From Lachnospiraceae bacterium (GTDB lineage: Bacteria; Bacillota; Clostridia; Lachnospirales; Lachnospiraceae): a stretch of 63,685 nt of DNA. Under the pieces are notes generated by a model. The model was not told the origin of the DNA, searched no databases, and was given only the letters and a program-made list of their open reading frames with translations. Positions 25,401 through 31,563 of this stretch are shown one piece after another (the first letter of the stretch is position 1; each line of letters opens with the position of its first letter). Location: contig JAJQEO010000081.1 of NCBI GenBank assembly GCA_021201665.1, positions 16,330-80,014 of the forward strand. Direction: 5' to 3'. The position numbers were made by a program, and so were the translations under genes.

Positions 25401-25855
25401 TGGCCAGGCGTGTCCAGAATAGTAAGCGTAAGCGGCTCCGTCCGGAAGCCTGCTTCCACCACGCGGCCACCTCCTGGATTTGTCAGATAGCCTTCTCCCG
25501 AACGCAATGGCGAATCACTTCTCGTATCCGCAGGCCGTCTGCCTCCCGTACCTGCCATCTGCCCGTCCAGAACCACCTGCGCCTGCTTAGAAAAAATTGT
25601 GATTCCGCGCGCACGTTCCAGCGCAAAGTTATCCAGGTAGGCGTCCTGGTGGTCCACTCGCCCCAGCGCCCGGATACGTCCGGTCTGGTACAGGATCGCC
25701 TCCGCCAGCGTTGTTTTGCCTGCGTCGACATGAGCCAGCAGACCCGTACAACAGGTTCGATTTTTTCTCGTTTTCTCTGTTCCTGCGGCCAAATGACTGC
25801 TTTTGCCCGCCATCTCAGGCGAATGTGCGTGCTGCTGTTCCCCGTCCGTGCGCAT
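22421..25855 (-). CDS. TetM-like ribosomal-protection GTPase fused to YacP/Rae1-type NYN nuclease domain
   Basis: 1144 residues. Residues 35 to about 690 are a translational GTPase of the TetM/TetO (EF-G-like) group: G1 AHVDAGKTT (41-49), G2 RGITI, G3 DTPGHVDFSAEMERTLQVLD, G4 NKMD, followed by EF-G domain II-IV-like sequence (FGLKVKFGQGSIVYRET). Inserts rich in charged or small residues interrupt the region (about 105-125 and 675-735). After more low-complexity linker, residues about 980-1120 are a NYN/PIN-fold domain of YacP type with its acidic residues: VDGYN (983-987), VVFD, ETAD, ATSD. B. subtilis YacP is Rae1, which cleaves mRNA in the ribosomal A site, the place where TetM-type GTPases bind. 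The start at 25855 follows CCGGAGGAGG. Tetracycline resistance itself is not established. Confidence 0.88.
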   Translation of the reverse strand: MRTDGEQQHAHSPEMAGKSSHLAAGTEKTRKNRTCCTGLLAHVDAGKTTLAEAILYQTGRIRALGRVDHQDAYLDNFALERARGITIFSKQAQVVLDGQMAGTGGRRPADTRSDSPLRSGEGYLTNPGGGRVVEAGFRTEPLTLTILDTPGHVDFSAEMERTLQVLDYAILVISAPDGVQSHVDTLWRLLARYEIPVFLFINKMDLPGTDREALMAHLSAKLDERCVDFSGLKYQAEQVQREAKFQEDLAMCDDRLLEIYASGETIGTDEIRHAIAARHVFPCYFGSALRLEGAEELLDGIYSYSLEKEYSDVFGARVYKISRDAQGNRLTHMKITGGMLRVKDLLAGEKVNQIRIPSGGTFGMAQEADAGTICAVTGLEHTRVGQGLGEESEAEMPLLEPVLSYRIELPEGTDVHQAFRQMKQLEEEEPQLHITWVSAVRLGGNAADAGQTISKNSEIHAQLMGEVQTEILQDLIRERFGLKVKFGQGSIVYRETIAEPVVGMGHFEPLRHYAEVHLLMEPAERGSGLQFESACSTDDLDLNWQRLVLTHLEEKQHLGVLTGSEITDMKITLVAGRAHQKHTEGGDFRQATCRAVRQGLCRAHSILLEPVYLFRMEVPAESVGRALSDIQRMHGTAGAPVFLDAPGSSAWSSSGKEQVFSNGQAISKERATQNGQAVSKEQKSLREQDFRKEQDPLPGRGQKSGTDDGEKRAGSGQGQAGMMEITGTAPVITMRGYQSELLAYTKGRGRLSCRLKGYEACHNAEEVIASRGYDPLLDADNPCGSVFCAHGAGFAVSWEDVPEYVHIADTDRYAADAAKAADRKASADRYAADKSAGAGTEAVGGNGPFASQGQRSGPSAENRMQGQRSGPSAENRVQGQRGVPPAKKAAAVTSVADEELRAIFERTYGTAKWEGRRPADGKYADTGAGPGSRWAGYEASRTTRPSGASSEASAEGSEAKEAEARRAKRKGNASEPLEECLLVDGYNIIFAWDDLKELAKTSLESARTRLLDLMCNYQGYKDNYLIVVFDAYRVAGHQTEVSRYHNIHVVYTKEAETADQYIEKTARQIRRRYHVTVATSDALEQIIIFGAGAARLSARGLRDELEQMQKDLRENYLGVTPKGAKPGLLDGQEDLKGQVPAESE

Positions 25856-25873
25856 AAAAAAGCCTCCTCCGGT

Positions 25874-25894
25874 AAAAAATAAACTTCGTTTATT
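25874..25894 (-). terminator. short terminator-like hairpin before the GTPase gene
   Basis: Minus strand AATAAAC (25894-25888) pairs with GTTTATT (25884-25878), then TTTTTT. It may end the recombinase transcript or attenuate the GTPase gene, whose only candidate promoter (TCGACT...TAGAAT, 25920-25892) overlaps it. Confidence 0.5.
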
Positions 25895-25935
25895 CTATCA
25901 CAGGAGAAGGCCATAGTCGAGAGGCTCTTCTGAAA

Positions 25936-27474
25936 TTAGATATTCTTGTTTTCACACTTTTTCGGTAATTTCGGATAAATATGTAAGCTGATTTCCCCTT
26001 CAGGAGTTCGGTATATTGTAACTTTTTCCAGAACTATCTTCCACAGCTTGTTTTTTTCAAGAATCGTTAGCTGCTGATAACTATCCAGCAATTTCTGAGC
26101 AGCGGGAATAATCTCTTTCTCCGCATTCTGTCCATCCTCCTTAGATTCTCTTTTTCTTAATAAATCAGCCTCCGAAGCTCCTAAATCCCGCAATTCTCTG
26201 CTCAACACATCATTTCGTTTTGTAAACATCTCAACCGTGTATATGCCTTTTTCCAAATACTCACAGGCACTGTCCTGTTGTGCCTGCAGCTGCTCAATCT
26301 GCTCTCGAACAATTGATAAGGCAGTGTCAATCGGATTTGTCTTTTTAGGCTTGTCTGTTTCTACCTCGATCGTATATTCTTTCAACCATTCTCTCATTGC
26401 CTCAAGAATAGCGTCCTCAGCCAAATCACACTTTATTGCCCGGCAGTTGCATCCTCTTGTCGGACAGCGATACCAGGGAGCTGTCTTTTGTTTTTTTGAT
26501 GGGACATTGCGCTTCATGACAGCACCACATTTTTCGCAAAATAACACTGACGCAAATGGATTTCTTATTTCCCGATTAGAGTTAACCGAAGTATGGCCTC
26601 GTTCTTTCTGTCTGTTCTTTGCGGTATCCCACTGTTCCTGCGTAATAATTGGCTCATGAACGCCATCATACACTTGATAGCTGCCATTAGAGATCCTCTT
26701 CTTAACTAATTTGCCATCGCTGACAACTCTTTTTACGGGTTCACGTCCCCAGCGTATTTTCCCAAGGTAAACCTCGTTGTTAAGCATATTCGCTATGGAC
26801 GTCTGCCCCCATGTTCCCGTTCTTGATGGGATATGCATTTCATTAAGCTGATACGCGATCGTATTATATCCGGTTCCCTGCTGTCCGTACATATCATAGA
26901 CCATACGCACTATTTTTGCTTCTTCCGGATCGATTTTCAAACTGTTTCCCTTTACTCCTGAAAGCTTATACACCCGATAACCGTATGGTGCCATAGAGCC
27001 GAGAAACTTTCCCTCCGCAGCCGATTGATTTCTACCTCTGACAAGACGCTTTGTAATGGTTTTAAGCTCGTACCGGCTAAACATAAATTTCATATCGGTA
27101 AACTGTTCATCCGATTCATTCTGGAGATCATAAACCTTTGAAGGAGTAATAATCTTACAGTTATTTGTTTGAAGAATCTGCATTATGTAACCGGATTCTA
27201 AGGACGATCCTCTGGACAATCGTTCAATATCCATACACACGACTCCCGCATACATTCCGGTATTCACCAGTTCCAGCAAGCGCAGCATCTTAGGGCGGGA
27301 AGAAAGTGATTCTCCAGAAACAACCTCTTCCAGAGTTTCCACGACATTCAAATGTCTTTCCTGACAAAATTTATCCAGAATAGTCCTGTGTCTTTTCAAC
27401 GTTTCTTCCACAGAAACATCATCGAAATCCGTATCCATTCTGGATTTCCGCAGGTACCTCAAATAGCGCTCCAA
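25936..27474 (-). CDS. large serine site-specific recombinase
   Basis: A 512-residue integrase of the large-serine (TnpX/TndX/phage) family that cuts and rejoins attachment sites through a serine-DNA link. The N-terminal resolvase domain carries RYLRKSRMD with the likely nucleophile Ser11 and the SRP and DIERLSRG segments. A recombinase domain (GYRVYKLSG, NTIAYQLNEMHIPSRTG), a zinc ribbon (CEKC...CPTRGCNC) and a coiled coil follow. TTG 27474 is taken as start because AAGGAGG precedes it by 8 nt and the protein then begins MERYLRYLRKSR. It is part of an element remnant with the sigma-like gene and small ORFs upstream. Its end lies only 80 bp from the GTPase start. No att sites could be paired. 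Confidence 0.93.
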   Translation of the reverse strand: MERYLRYLRKSRMDTDFDDVSVEETLKRHRTILDKFCQERHLNVVETLEEVVSGESLSSRPKMLRLLELVNTGMYAGVVCMDIERLSRGSSLESGYIMQILQTNNCKIITPSKVYDLQNESDEQFTDMKFMFSRYELKTITKRLVRGRNQSAAEGKFLGSMAPYGYRVYKLSGVKGNSLKIDPEEAKIVRMVYDMYGQQGTGYNTIAYQLNEMHIPSRTGTWGQTSIANMLNNEVYLGKIRWGREPVKRVVSDGKLVKKRISNGSYQVYDGVHEPIITQEQWDTAKNRQKERGHTSVNSNREIRNPFASVLFCEKCGAVMKRNVPSKKQKTAPWYRCPTRGCNCRAIKCDLAEDAILEAMREWLKEYTIEVETDKPKKTNPIDTALSIVREQIEQLQAQQDSACEYLEKGIYTVEMFTKRNDVLSRELRDLGASEADLLRKRESKEDGQNAEKEIIPAAQKLLDSYQQLTILEKNKLWKIVLEKVTIYRTPEGEISLHIYPKLPKKCENKNI

Positions 27475-27584
27475 GTACCACACCTCCTTTCCAAATCTCA
27501 TAGTGCCATTTTATTCACTACCGCCCATATATACAAAGATGTGAAATCCACCTGGCGCATCCTTGCGCACAGCAAATTATCATG

Positions 27585-27752
27585 TTAAATTGTTAGATTA
27601 TTTTTGATTCTGCATGAATCGAAATACGCACTGGAAATAAGTTCACTGATTTCCAATAATATCTGTTCCGTCTGCGCTGCATCAATGTCCTTACAGTAAT
27701 CATCGTGAATATAAATCAGTGCCTCGTCCTTTTGAGTAGTCAATGCAATCAC
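27585..27752 (-). CDS. 55-residue acidic protein of the integrated element
   Basis: GTG 27752 follows GAGGTGAG at good spacing. The product begins MIALTTQKDEALIYIHDDYC and continues DAAQTEQILLEISELISS, ending CRIKNNLTI. Codon use and composition look genuine, with a helix-rich acidic pattern. It lies 110 bp upstream of the recombinase on the same strand and probably belongs to its operon. Short acidic proteins beside serine recombinases are often accessory or regulatory, but this one is not recognised. Confidence 0.6.
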   Translation of the reverse strand: MIALTTQKDEALIYIHDDYCKDIDAAQTEQILLEISELISSAYFDSCRIKNNLTI

Positions 27753-27950
27753 GTTGCCTCACCTCAAGTAAATTTATTTTGCAAAAGTTAATTTCCTTCT
27801 GGCATTACAGGCCGCCGCTGGCGCAGCTGTCATAGCTCCGCAGTCGCCGTACTGCCTGGTCCATCTCATGTTCTGTTGAAGTTTTACTGTTCAGATTTTG
27901 AAATGTAGAATTACAATGTTAATTGCAGATATGAAATGCACAGGTGTTTC

Positions 27951-28070
27951 TCAAACGCTGCCGGGTTCTCCCCAGTCCCTGGGGAGCCGTGAGGAAGTAT
28001 CATTATGCCCCTGCACAGTCTTCGCGCCCGGTGTGCCAATACCGGGATAAAAATAGCGTTTGTCGCTCAC
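27951..28070 (-). CDS. possible 39-residue element protein
   Basis: GTG 28070 sits 9-10 nt after AAGGA. The frame reads MSDKRYFYPGIGTPGAKTVQ and ends LPRDWGEPGSV. The peptide-like composition and position inside the element support it weakly. A further short frame ending QAVRRLRSYDSCASGGL lies at about 27808-27864 without a good start. These may be remnants of element genes lost by deletion. Confidence 0.3.
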   Translation of the reverse strand: MSDKRYFYPGIGTPGAKTVQGHNDTSSRLPRDWGEPGSV

Positions 28071-28234
28071 GAAACAGCTTCCTTCATCACCTCCGTGCTG
28101 CCCGGTCTTCGCGCCGCTCTTTCATCGCTCGTGCACAGGTTATGTACCTGTAATGCCGACCATATAAAATTGTCAAGGTACAAGGTTCAGCTTTCCGCTT
28201 CCATCTATTAGCCGCCGGAAAGCGCTGTTTTTAT

Positions 28235-28672
28235 TCACTGCTTTAAATATTTTTTCATTTTTTTCTTCAGGCGTCGTATTCTCGAGTAAACGGTCTGCTC
28301 CGGCATATTCAGATAGCTGGCAATTTCTTTCGTTGCATATCCCAACATTTTCAGAACAAGAATTTGCAGCGTCGTCCGATCAGTATTCAGCAGCGTATGT
28401 AAAATCTGCTCGTTATCAATCGAATCCAGCAGCTCTTCTACGCTCTGAATCTGCGGCACAGCGGCATCCGTTTCATCCAGCAAAATCTCTAGATAGTCCA
28501 AAATTGACACCTGATGTTCATGGTAACGCCGATCTTCTTTAAAATTCGCCCAGTCGCTCTCACGTAATGCCTGTATGGATTCTTCATCCATGCCAAGTTC
28601 ACGCAGTTTCTGTTCTTCCTCATCCTTCCATTTTTTCCACCTGTATTCTTCTCTTGCTTTGTTATAGGCCAT
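28235..28672 (-). CDS. sigma-70-like (region 4) regulator of a conjugative element
   Basis: A 145-residue protein. The basic-aromatic N-terminus (YRWKKWKDEEEQKLRELG, SDWANFKEDRRYHEHQ) matches the short sigma-like factors of Tn1549-type conjugative elements. The C-terminus carries a region-4 helix-turn-helix (MLGYATKEIASYLNMPEQTV, YSRIRRLKKKMKKYL). It should bind promoter DNA or RNA polymerase and control element genes. ATG 28672 follows GGAGAAAGGA. An 11-bp hairpin immediately upstream can pair with the start of this ribosome site. Confidence 0.85.
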   Translation of the reverse strand: MAYNKAREEYRWKKWKDEEEQKLRELGMDEESIQALRESDWANFKEDRRYHEHQVSILDYLEILLDETDAAVPQIQSVEELLDSIDNEQILHTLLNTDRTTLQILVLKMLGYATKEIASYLNMPEQTVYSRIRRLKKKMKKYLKQ

Positions 28673-28682
28673 TTCCTTTCTC

Positions 28683-28714
28683 CTTCGATTTGAATTTTTG
28701 AAATCAAATCGAAG
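28683..28714 (-). promoter_or_regulatory. hairpin overlapping the ribosome site of the sigma-like gene
   Basis: Minus strand CTTCGATTTGA (28714-28704) pairs perfectly with TCAAATCGAAG (28693-28683), whose last bases AAG begin the AAGGAG ribosome site. Such a stem could hold translation down. Melting or ligand control is only a guess. Confidence 0.45.
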
Positions 28715-28785
28715 AAGGCGGGGCTCTGGCCTTTCTCTGCTTATGTACTTTTCTGCCGAAATGATCCGGCATTCATACCGCTATG

Positions 28786-28947
28786 TCAGTTAAAACAAAA
28801 GAAATGGTTTTCTGCCTCCTTTTCATCGCAAGGTGTTTGGAGCCGGGCGAATTCAACCATATTTTTTTCTGACAAAAGGCGGACCTCTCTCCTTCTCATT
28901 ACAGAAAATCCAAAAAAGCTGGAACGAAAAAAAGCCGGAAAGCCCAT
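28786..28947 (-). CDS. possible 53-residue protein upstream of the sigma-like gene
   Basis: ATG 28947 follows CTGGAG by 6 nt. The frame ext ends upstream to 28995 in the same phase, so the start is uncertain. The product begins MGFPAFFRSSFFGFSVMRRR and includes LLSEKNMVEFARLQTP. The amphipathic, protein-like pattern and the position 114 bp upstream of the sigma-like gene suggest an element gene. It is not recognised. Confidence 0.4.
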   Translation of the reverse strand: MGFPAFFRSSFFGFSVMRRREVRLLSEKNMVEFARLQTPCDEKEAENHFFCFN

Positions 28948-29006
28948 TCGAATCTCCAGTTCCTTTCTCATTCTCTTTTGTTTGTATATAATCATGGGAT
29001 TTTATC

Positions 29007-29290
29007 AGGTACGATAATGCCGATTTATGTACATAGAAGTGTCTTGAGATACTCAGGATTTTTTTAAGAAAATGTCTTTTAGGGAGCTATCTTTACCGTA
29101 AAATGCAAAAGCACCCATGATTTCCTCCATGGCAAATCACGGGTGTCGCGTAAAAGACTCTTCCGTGAGGAGCCAGTTTTCTCTTGCTTTTTCCACACAG
29201 AGCCTTACTTTTGATAAGGCCAAAACAGGTACAATAGTGCCGTTTCAATCGGTACTATTAGGGAATTTCCTTTTCTTAACAGGCACGATA
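29007..29290. promoter_or_regulatory. repeated operator-like motif around the XRE gene
   Basis: AGGTACGATAATGCC (29007-29021) and AGGTACAATAGTGCC (29227-29241) match at 13 of 15 positions and are imperfectly palindromic (GGTAC/GTGCC). Related AGGCACGATA lies at 29281-29290 and an inverted GGTACTATTA at 29251-29260. They flank the space between the minus-strand element genes and the plus-strand XRE gene, as sites for its repressor would. The imperfect CACCC/GGGTG hairpin at 29113-29146 lies between them. Confidence 0.5.
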
Positions 29291-29313
29291 AAATAAACAA
29301 GAGGTGACTGATC

Positions 29314-29673
29314 ATGCCAAAGGAAAATTTGATACACCTTGGACAGTGTATCCGCGCCGCCAGATACGAGTGCAGATTATCGCAGGAACAACTTGCAAAT
29401 CAGACCCGTGTTGCGCAAAAAACGATCCAGAAAATCGAAAAAGGGAACGAAAATCCCTCTTATGAGATCCTTGATCTCCTGATTAAGAGATTAGGCATCT
29501 CAGCCAACAGCATTTTTTACTTTGATGTTTCTGAAAATGATGTTGATATACAACACCTGATCGGTAAATTTCAGGCATGTACACCTGAAAACAGGAAAAT
29601 ACTTATGAGCACTCTGGATTTTCTGGCCGAACAATTAATAGCCGCCCAAAATCTCCATAAACCAGATGAATGA
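29314..29673 (+). CDS. XRE-family transcriptional regulator
   Basis: A 119-residue protein with an N-terminal Cro/C1-type helix-turn-helix (LGQCIRAARYECRLSQEQLA, TRVAQKTIQKIEKGNENPS) at residues about 8-62, then a helical C-terminal tail. It should repress the element or its own promoter. ATG 29314 follows AGAGGTG. It is oriented away from the sigma-like gene, and repeated GGTAC..TGCC boxes precede it. A terminator begins at its stop codon. Confidence 0.88.
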   Translation: MPKENLIHLGQCIRAARYECRLSQEQLANQTRVAQKTIQKIEKGNENPSYEILDLLIKRLGISANSIFYFDVSENDVDIQHLIGKFQACTPENRKILMSTLDFLAEQLIAAQNLHKPDE

Positions 29674-29717
29674 GCCAGTAAAACAAATACTTTTTGTGCG
29701 CTGGCTTTTATTTTTAT
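29673..29717 (+). terminator. terminator of the XRE gene
   Basis: AGCCAG (29673-29678) pairs with CTGGCT (29701-29706), with further ACAAA/TTTGT pairing inside, followed by TTTATTTTTAT. Confidence 0.65.
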
Positions 29718-29794
29718 ATTCTTTCCGGCAAAGCTCATGCCCGGGTTCATAGTTTTTCTTCAAAAAATACTATTCCATCAAATACATGGGACAT

Positions 29795-29850
29795 GAAAAA
29801 ACACCGCATTCCTGACGGATGATTCAATCAGGAGTGCGGCGATTTTATTT
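29795..29850. terminator. bidirectional terminator
   Basis: CCGCATTCCTGA (29804-29815) pairs with TCAGGAGTGCGG (29828-29839) with one mismatch. T-rich tails follow on both strands (GATTTTATTT on plus, GTTTTTTC on minus). It separates the element from the pseudogene and CorC gene to its right. Confidence 0.75.
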
Positions 29851-29860
29851 CAATTTTTTA

Positions 29861-30047
29861 TCAGCGGACTGTTATAGCTGCATAAAAATCAATGGCCTCC
29901 CTTATGAAAGCATCTGTCTTGACATCAATCGATAATCCATACTTCAATTCCATATAATTCAGGTAAGTCTGGGATATGTCGCATTAGGATATCCATCCTG
30001 TTTTCTGGATAAATCAAGAAACTGCTCGAATATATCTGCATCGCAGA
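29861..30047 (-). pseudogene. 3' fragment of a geranylgeranyl-reductase-family flavoprotein gene
   Basis: Translated on the minus strand with one missing base near 29966, the sequence reads CDADIFEQFLDLSRKQDGYP then ISQTYLNYMELKYGLSIDVK. This closely matches the last fifty residues of the intact flavoprotein at 33655-34905 (CDADVFEKFLDFSRHQDGYP, ASQAYLNFMESQYGLSIDVQ). Only the C-terminal end is present. Homology starts three bases after the stop codon of the CorC-like gene at 30051, so a rearrangement joined or inserted sequence exactly there. The fragment ends at a TGA at 29861. Confidence 0.85.
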
Positions 30048-30050
30048 CTC

Positions 30051-31352
30051 CTACTCTTTCTTTAAAATTTTAACAGTACACGCTCCAACCACATGATTTT
30101 CCACATCCAGCACAGAGATCAGCATCCCGTCTGTTTCACATTGAAACGACTCTCCGTCCTCTGGAACTCGCTTTATCACATCACACACAAAGCCACTGAA
30201 TGTGTCATATTTGCCCGTTGGAAGCTCCAGCTTTAAAGCATCCGACACTTCGCTCAGATCCGCAAATCCCTGTATCTGCCATGTTATTTCGTCCAGCCGC
30301 TCAATATCCTTTGGTCGAACCGGCTCGTCAATATCATCCAAATCACCCACCAGTGTTTCCATCAAATCATGAAGTGTGACGATTCCAGACAGTCCACCGT
30401 ATTCGTCGATCACGACTGCAAAATACCGCCGTTCCTGCTTCATTTTACTGAACAGCACGTTAGCATGCATCGTCTCTGGAACAAAAAACGCAGGTTCTGC
30501 CGCCGCCTTCATAACGCTCTCCCTGCTCTTATCTTCCAACCGGAAATAATCCATAGTATCCAGAATTCCTGCGATGTCATCCATGCTTCCTTCGCAGACC
30601 GGATAATATCTGTGACGATTACCGTGGATTATCTCTTTCCATTCTTCCATACTATTATCCATGGAAAGATAAACAACTTCCCTTCTTCGAGTACATACCT
30701 GCCCCACCGACTGATCGCTGAATTCAAACACATTCTGAATAATCGCATTCTCCTCTGGAGGAATCACCCCTTGTTCGTTTCCCTGCGCAAGAAGCATTCG
30801 TATTTCTTCCTCCGAAACAGTCTCCTCTGTCTGGTTCGGGTCAATTCCGAGCAGCTTCAAAATTCCGTTTGTTGACACAGTCAGCAGACCAACCAGAGGA
30901 GCGAAAACCGTCGACACAAAACCCAGTATGCCTGATAAGCGTCGGGCAATCTTATCCGGGTTTTTCATTGCTATTCGCTTCGGTACCAGCTCTCCAAATA
31001 CAATGCTGAAATAAGACAAAATAATCGTGATTACGAGCACCGATACTGAATTTAAAATTGTTTCCGAAACGGGAATTTCTGCTCGAAACAGCAACGCCAC
31101 TAAAGGCTCTGCAAAATGGTCAGCGGCATACGCGCTGCCCAGAAATCCGGCCAGCGTGATTGCCACCTGTATTGTAGAAAGAAATTTTGACGGCTGCTCT
31201 TTAAGTCGGTTCAGTTTCTGCGCACGGCTGTCTCCCTCTCCTGCCAGCTTTTTCAGTTTCATATCATTCATGGAAATTACCGCTATCTCCGCGCTGGCAA
31301 ATACCGCATTTGACGCGATCAGAATTACCTGTAAAATCAATGCCCCAATCAT
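30051..31352 (-). CDS. CorC/HlyC-family CBS-domain membrane protein
   Basis: 433 residues. A DUF21/CNNM-type membrane domain (residues 1-185) has four hydrophobic segments, including SNAVFASAEIAVISMN and SYFSIVFGELVPKR. Next come paired CBS motifs (about 200-330) and a C-terminal CorC/HlyC domain (IQGFADLSEVSDALKLELP, GDGMLISV-like DGMLISVLDVE). Relatives act in magnesium or cobalt efflux or are annotated hemolysin-like. The conserved SAEIA and GELVPKR segments of the transport domain are intact. ATG 31352 follows CGGAGG. A long hairpin lies in the leader 25 bp upstream. The gene ends directly against a pseudogene fragment. Confidence 0.9.
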   Translation of the reverse strand: MIGALILQVILIASNAVFASAEIAVISMNDMKLKKLAGEGDSRAQKLNRLKEQPSKFLSTIQVAITLAGFLGSAYAADHFAEPLVALLFRAEIPVSETILNSVSVLVITIILSYFSIVFGELVPKRIAMKNPDKIARRLSGILGFVSTVFAPLVGLLTVSTNGILKLLGIDPNQTEETVSEEEIRMLLAQGNEQGVIPPEENAIIQNVFEFSDQSVGQVCTRRREVVYLSMDNSMEEWKEIIHGNRHRYYPVCEGSMDDIAGILDTMDYFRLEDKSRESVMKAAAEPAFFVPETMHANVLFSKMKQERRYFAVVIDEYGGLSGIVTLHDLMETLVGDLDDIDEPVRPKDIERLDEITWQIQGFADLSEVSDALKLELPTGKYDTFSGFVCDVIKRVPEDGESFQCETDGMLISVLDVENHVVGACTVKILKKE

Positions 31353-31375
31353 TCTGAATCCTCCGAAAAATAATG

Positions 31376-31425
31376 CAAAAAGACATAACCTGTATCGTTA
31401 TCTCTGATACTGGTTATGTCTTTTT
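31376..31425. terminator. bidirectional terminator between the flavoenzyme operon and the CorC-like gene
   Basis: AGACATAACC (31381-31390) pairs with GGTTATGTCT (31412-31421), and inside it GTATC pairs with GATAC. A-runs and T-runs flank both sides. On the minus strand it ends the oxidoreductase operon. It also lies between a possible CorC -10 (31455-31450) and its start, so it could attenuate that gene. Confidence 0.8.
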
Positions 31426-31563
31426 ATTCAAATTCAAATACAACATGGAATTATAGGAATACTGTCCGCCGTATCCGCTCTGTCACTGTCTTCCATGTAT
31501 GTATTCACACTCCTTCTGTCAGATATCAGGCAGAAACTATCACAGCTCAACTGCCTTATAACA

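Noticed and set aside
22421..25855. Calling the GTPase fusion a tetracycline-resistance gene
   Set aside because: The inserts and the C-terminal nuclease domain set it apart from TetM/TetO/TetW, and resistance cannot be inferred from the GTPase motifs.
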